From positions 1 to 6,367 of the forward strand of contig JAHEXO010000137.1 of NCBI GenBank assembly GCA_023252065.1: a DNA stretch of 6,367 nt, in the 5' to 3' direction. The translations under genes and the position numbers were made by a program. Below, one piece after another: positions 6,256 to 6,367 of the stretch. The notes under the pieces were generated by a model. It searched no databases. It was not told the origin of the DNA and saw only the letters and a program-made list of their open reading frames with translations. The first letter of the stretch is position 1; each line of letters starts with the position of its first letter. Source of the stretch: Nocardioides sp. (GTDB lineage: Bacteria; Actinomycetota; Actinomycetes; Propionibacteriales; Nocardioidaceae).

Positions 6256-6367
6256 TCAGGCGGTGGAGTCGTCCCGGTGGGCCGTCGCCTCGCGCTCGGC
6301 GGCCTGCTTGGCCTCGAACGCCTCGCGCTCGGCGGCCTGCTTGGCCTCCAGCGAGAGCTGAGAGTCC
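6256..6367 (-). CDS. tatA: C-terminal end of probable TatA (partial)
   Basis: The window edge cuts this gene, leaving its last 37 codons and the TGA at 6258-6256. The visible tail is charged, Ala/Glu/Lys-rich and predicted helical or disordered, made of two copies of EAKQAAEREA followed by TAHRDDSTA. Actinobacterial TatA proteins end in such a variable hydrophilic tail, and tatA normally lies directly before tatC, as here. The diagnostic parts, namely the N-terminal membrane helix and amphipathic helix, are outside the window, so the call rests on position and composition. In the complex TatA multimers act with TatC to open the membrane for folded substrates. A tatB-like protein is an alternative. 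Confidence 0.65.
   Translation of the reverse strand, partial: DSQLSLEAKQAAEREAFEAKQAAEREATAHRDDSTA
6286..6348. repeat. Two-copy 33-bp tandem repeat inside the tatA tail
   Basis: Bases 6286-6315 and 6319-6348 are the same 30 bases, and the start-to-start period is 33 bases, keeping the reading frame. Each copy encodes EAKQAAEREA, separated by one Phe codon. The exact DNA identity, including third codon positions, suggests a recent in-frame duplication in a tail that tolerates length change. Further copies may exist beyond the window edge. Confidence 0.9.

Noticed and set aside
6286..6348. A CRISPR-like repeat, because of near-30-base identical units.
   Set aside because: Only three bases separate the copies, there are just two, and they lie in a coding frame; this is a tandem duplication.
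4902..6361. Long plus-strand frames opposite the small protein, tatC and tatA.
   Set aside because: They are antisense shadows; their products are low-complexity Arg/Pro- or Gln/Asp/His-rich strings, while the minus strand encodes a clear TatC.

Overview
This 6.4 kb window comes from a very GC-rich genome. The minus-strand frames have G or C at almost every third codon position, and GTG starts are common. Gene order and protein features point to an actinobacterium, most likely Nocardioidaceae or a relative (inference, no search was run). In M. tuberculosis the order is pafB-pafC-tatA-tatC-helY (established knowledge). Here the tail of a likely tatA, then tatC and a helY-type helicase, appear in the same order and orientation, with two extra genes between tatC and helY.

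Layout, read from right to left in the direction of transcription on the minus strand: the 3' end of a probable tatA (6256-6367, cut by the window edge); tatC (5363-6208); an unrecognised 138-residue protein (4915-5331); a diacylglycerol/lipid kinase-family protein (4010-4885); a Ski2/Mtr4-like DExH helicase, helY (1263-4013); and an FAD-dependent monooxygenase-like protein (72-1205). Gaps are 47, 31 and 29 bases, then a 4-base GTGA overlap between the lipid kinase and helY, then 57 bases. This spacing fits one operon, with the flavoprotein either at its tail or transcribed separately. At the extreme left, about 50 bases look like the 3' end of a convergent plus-strand gene. No stretch over 300 bases lacks a gene. 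I see no RNA gene, CRISPR array, insertion sequence or convincing promoter.

The most notable observation is an in-frame amber codon (TAG at 3521-3519) in the helicase. It sits exactly where the Ser of motif III (S-A-T) should be. The reading frame is otherwise intact over all 917 codons, and every other helicase motif is present. A single base change (TCG to TAG) explains it. It is either a recent nonsense mutation or a sequence error; suppression or recoding is a remote possibility.

Functionally, TatA and TatC form the twin-arginine translocase that exports folded proteins. The lipid kinase probably phosphorylates a membrane or isoprenoid lipid, and HelY is an RNA-stimulated helicase. These genes share a neighbourhood rather than an obvious single pathway. 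I found no convincing new biological system here; apart from the interrupted helicase this is ordinary core-genome sequence.
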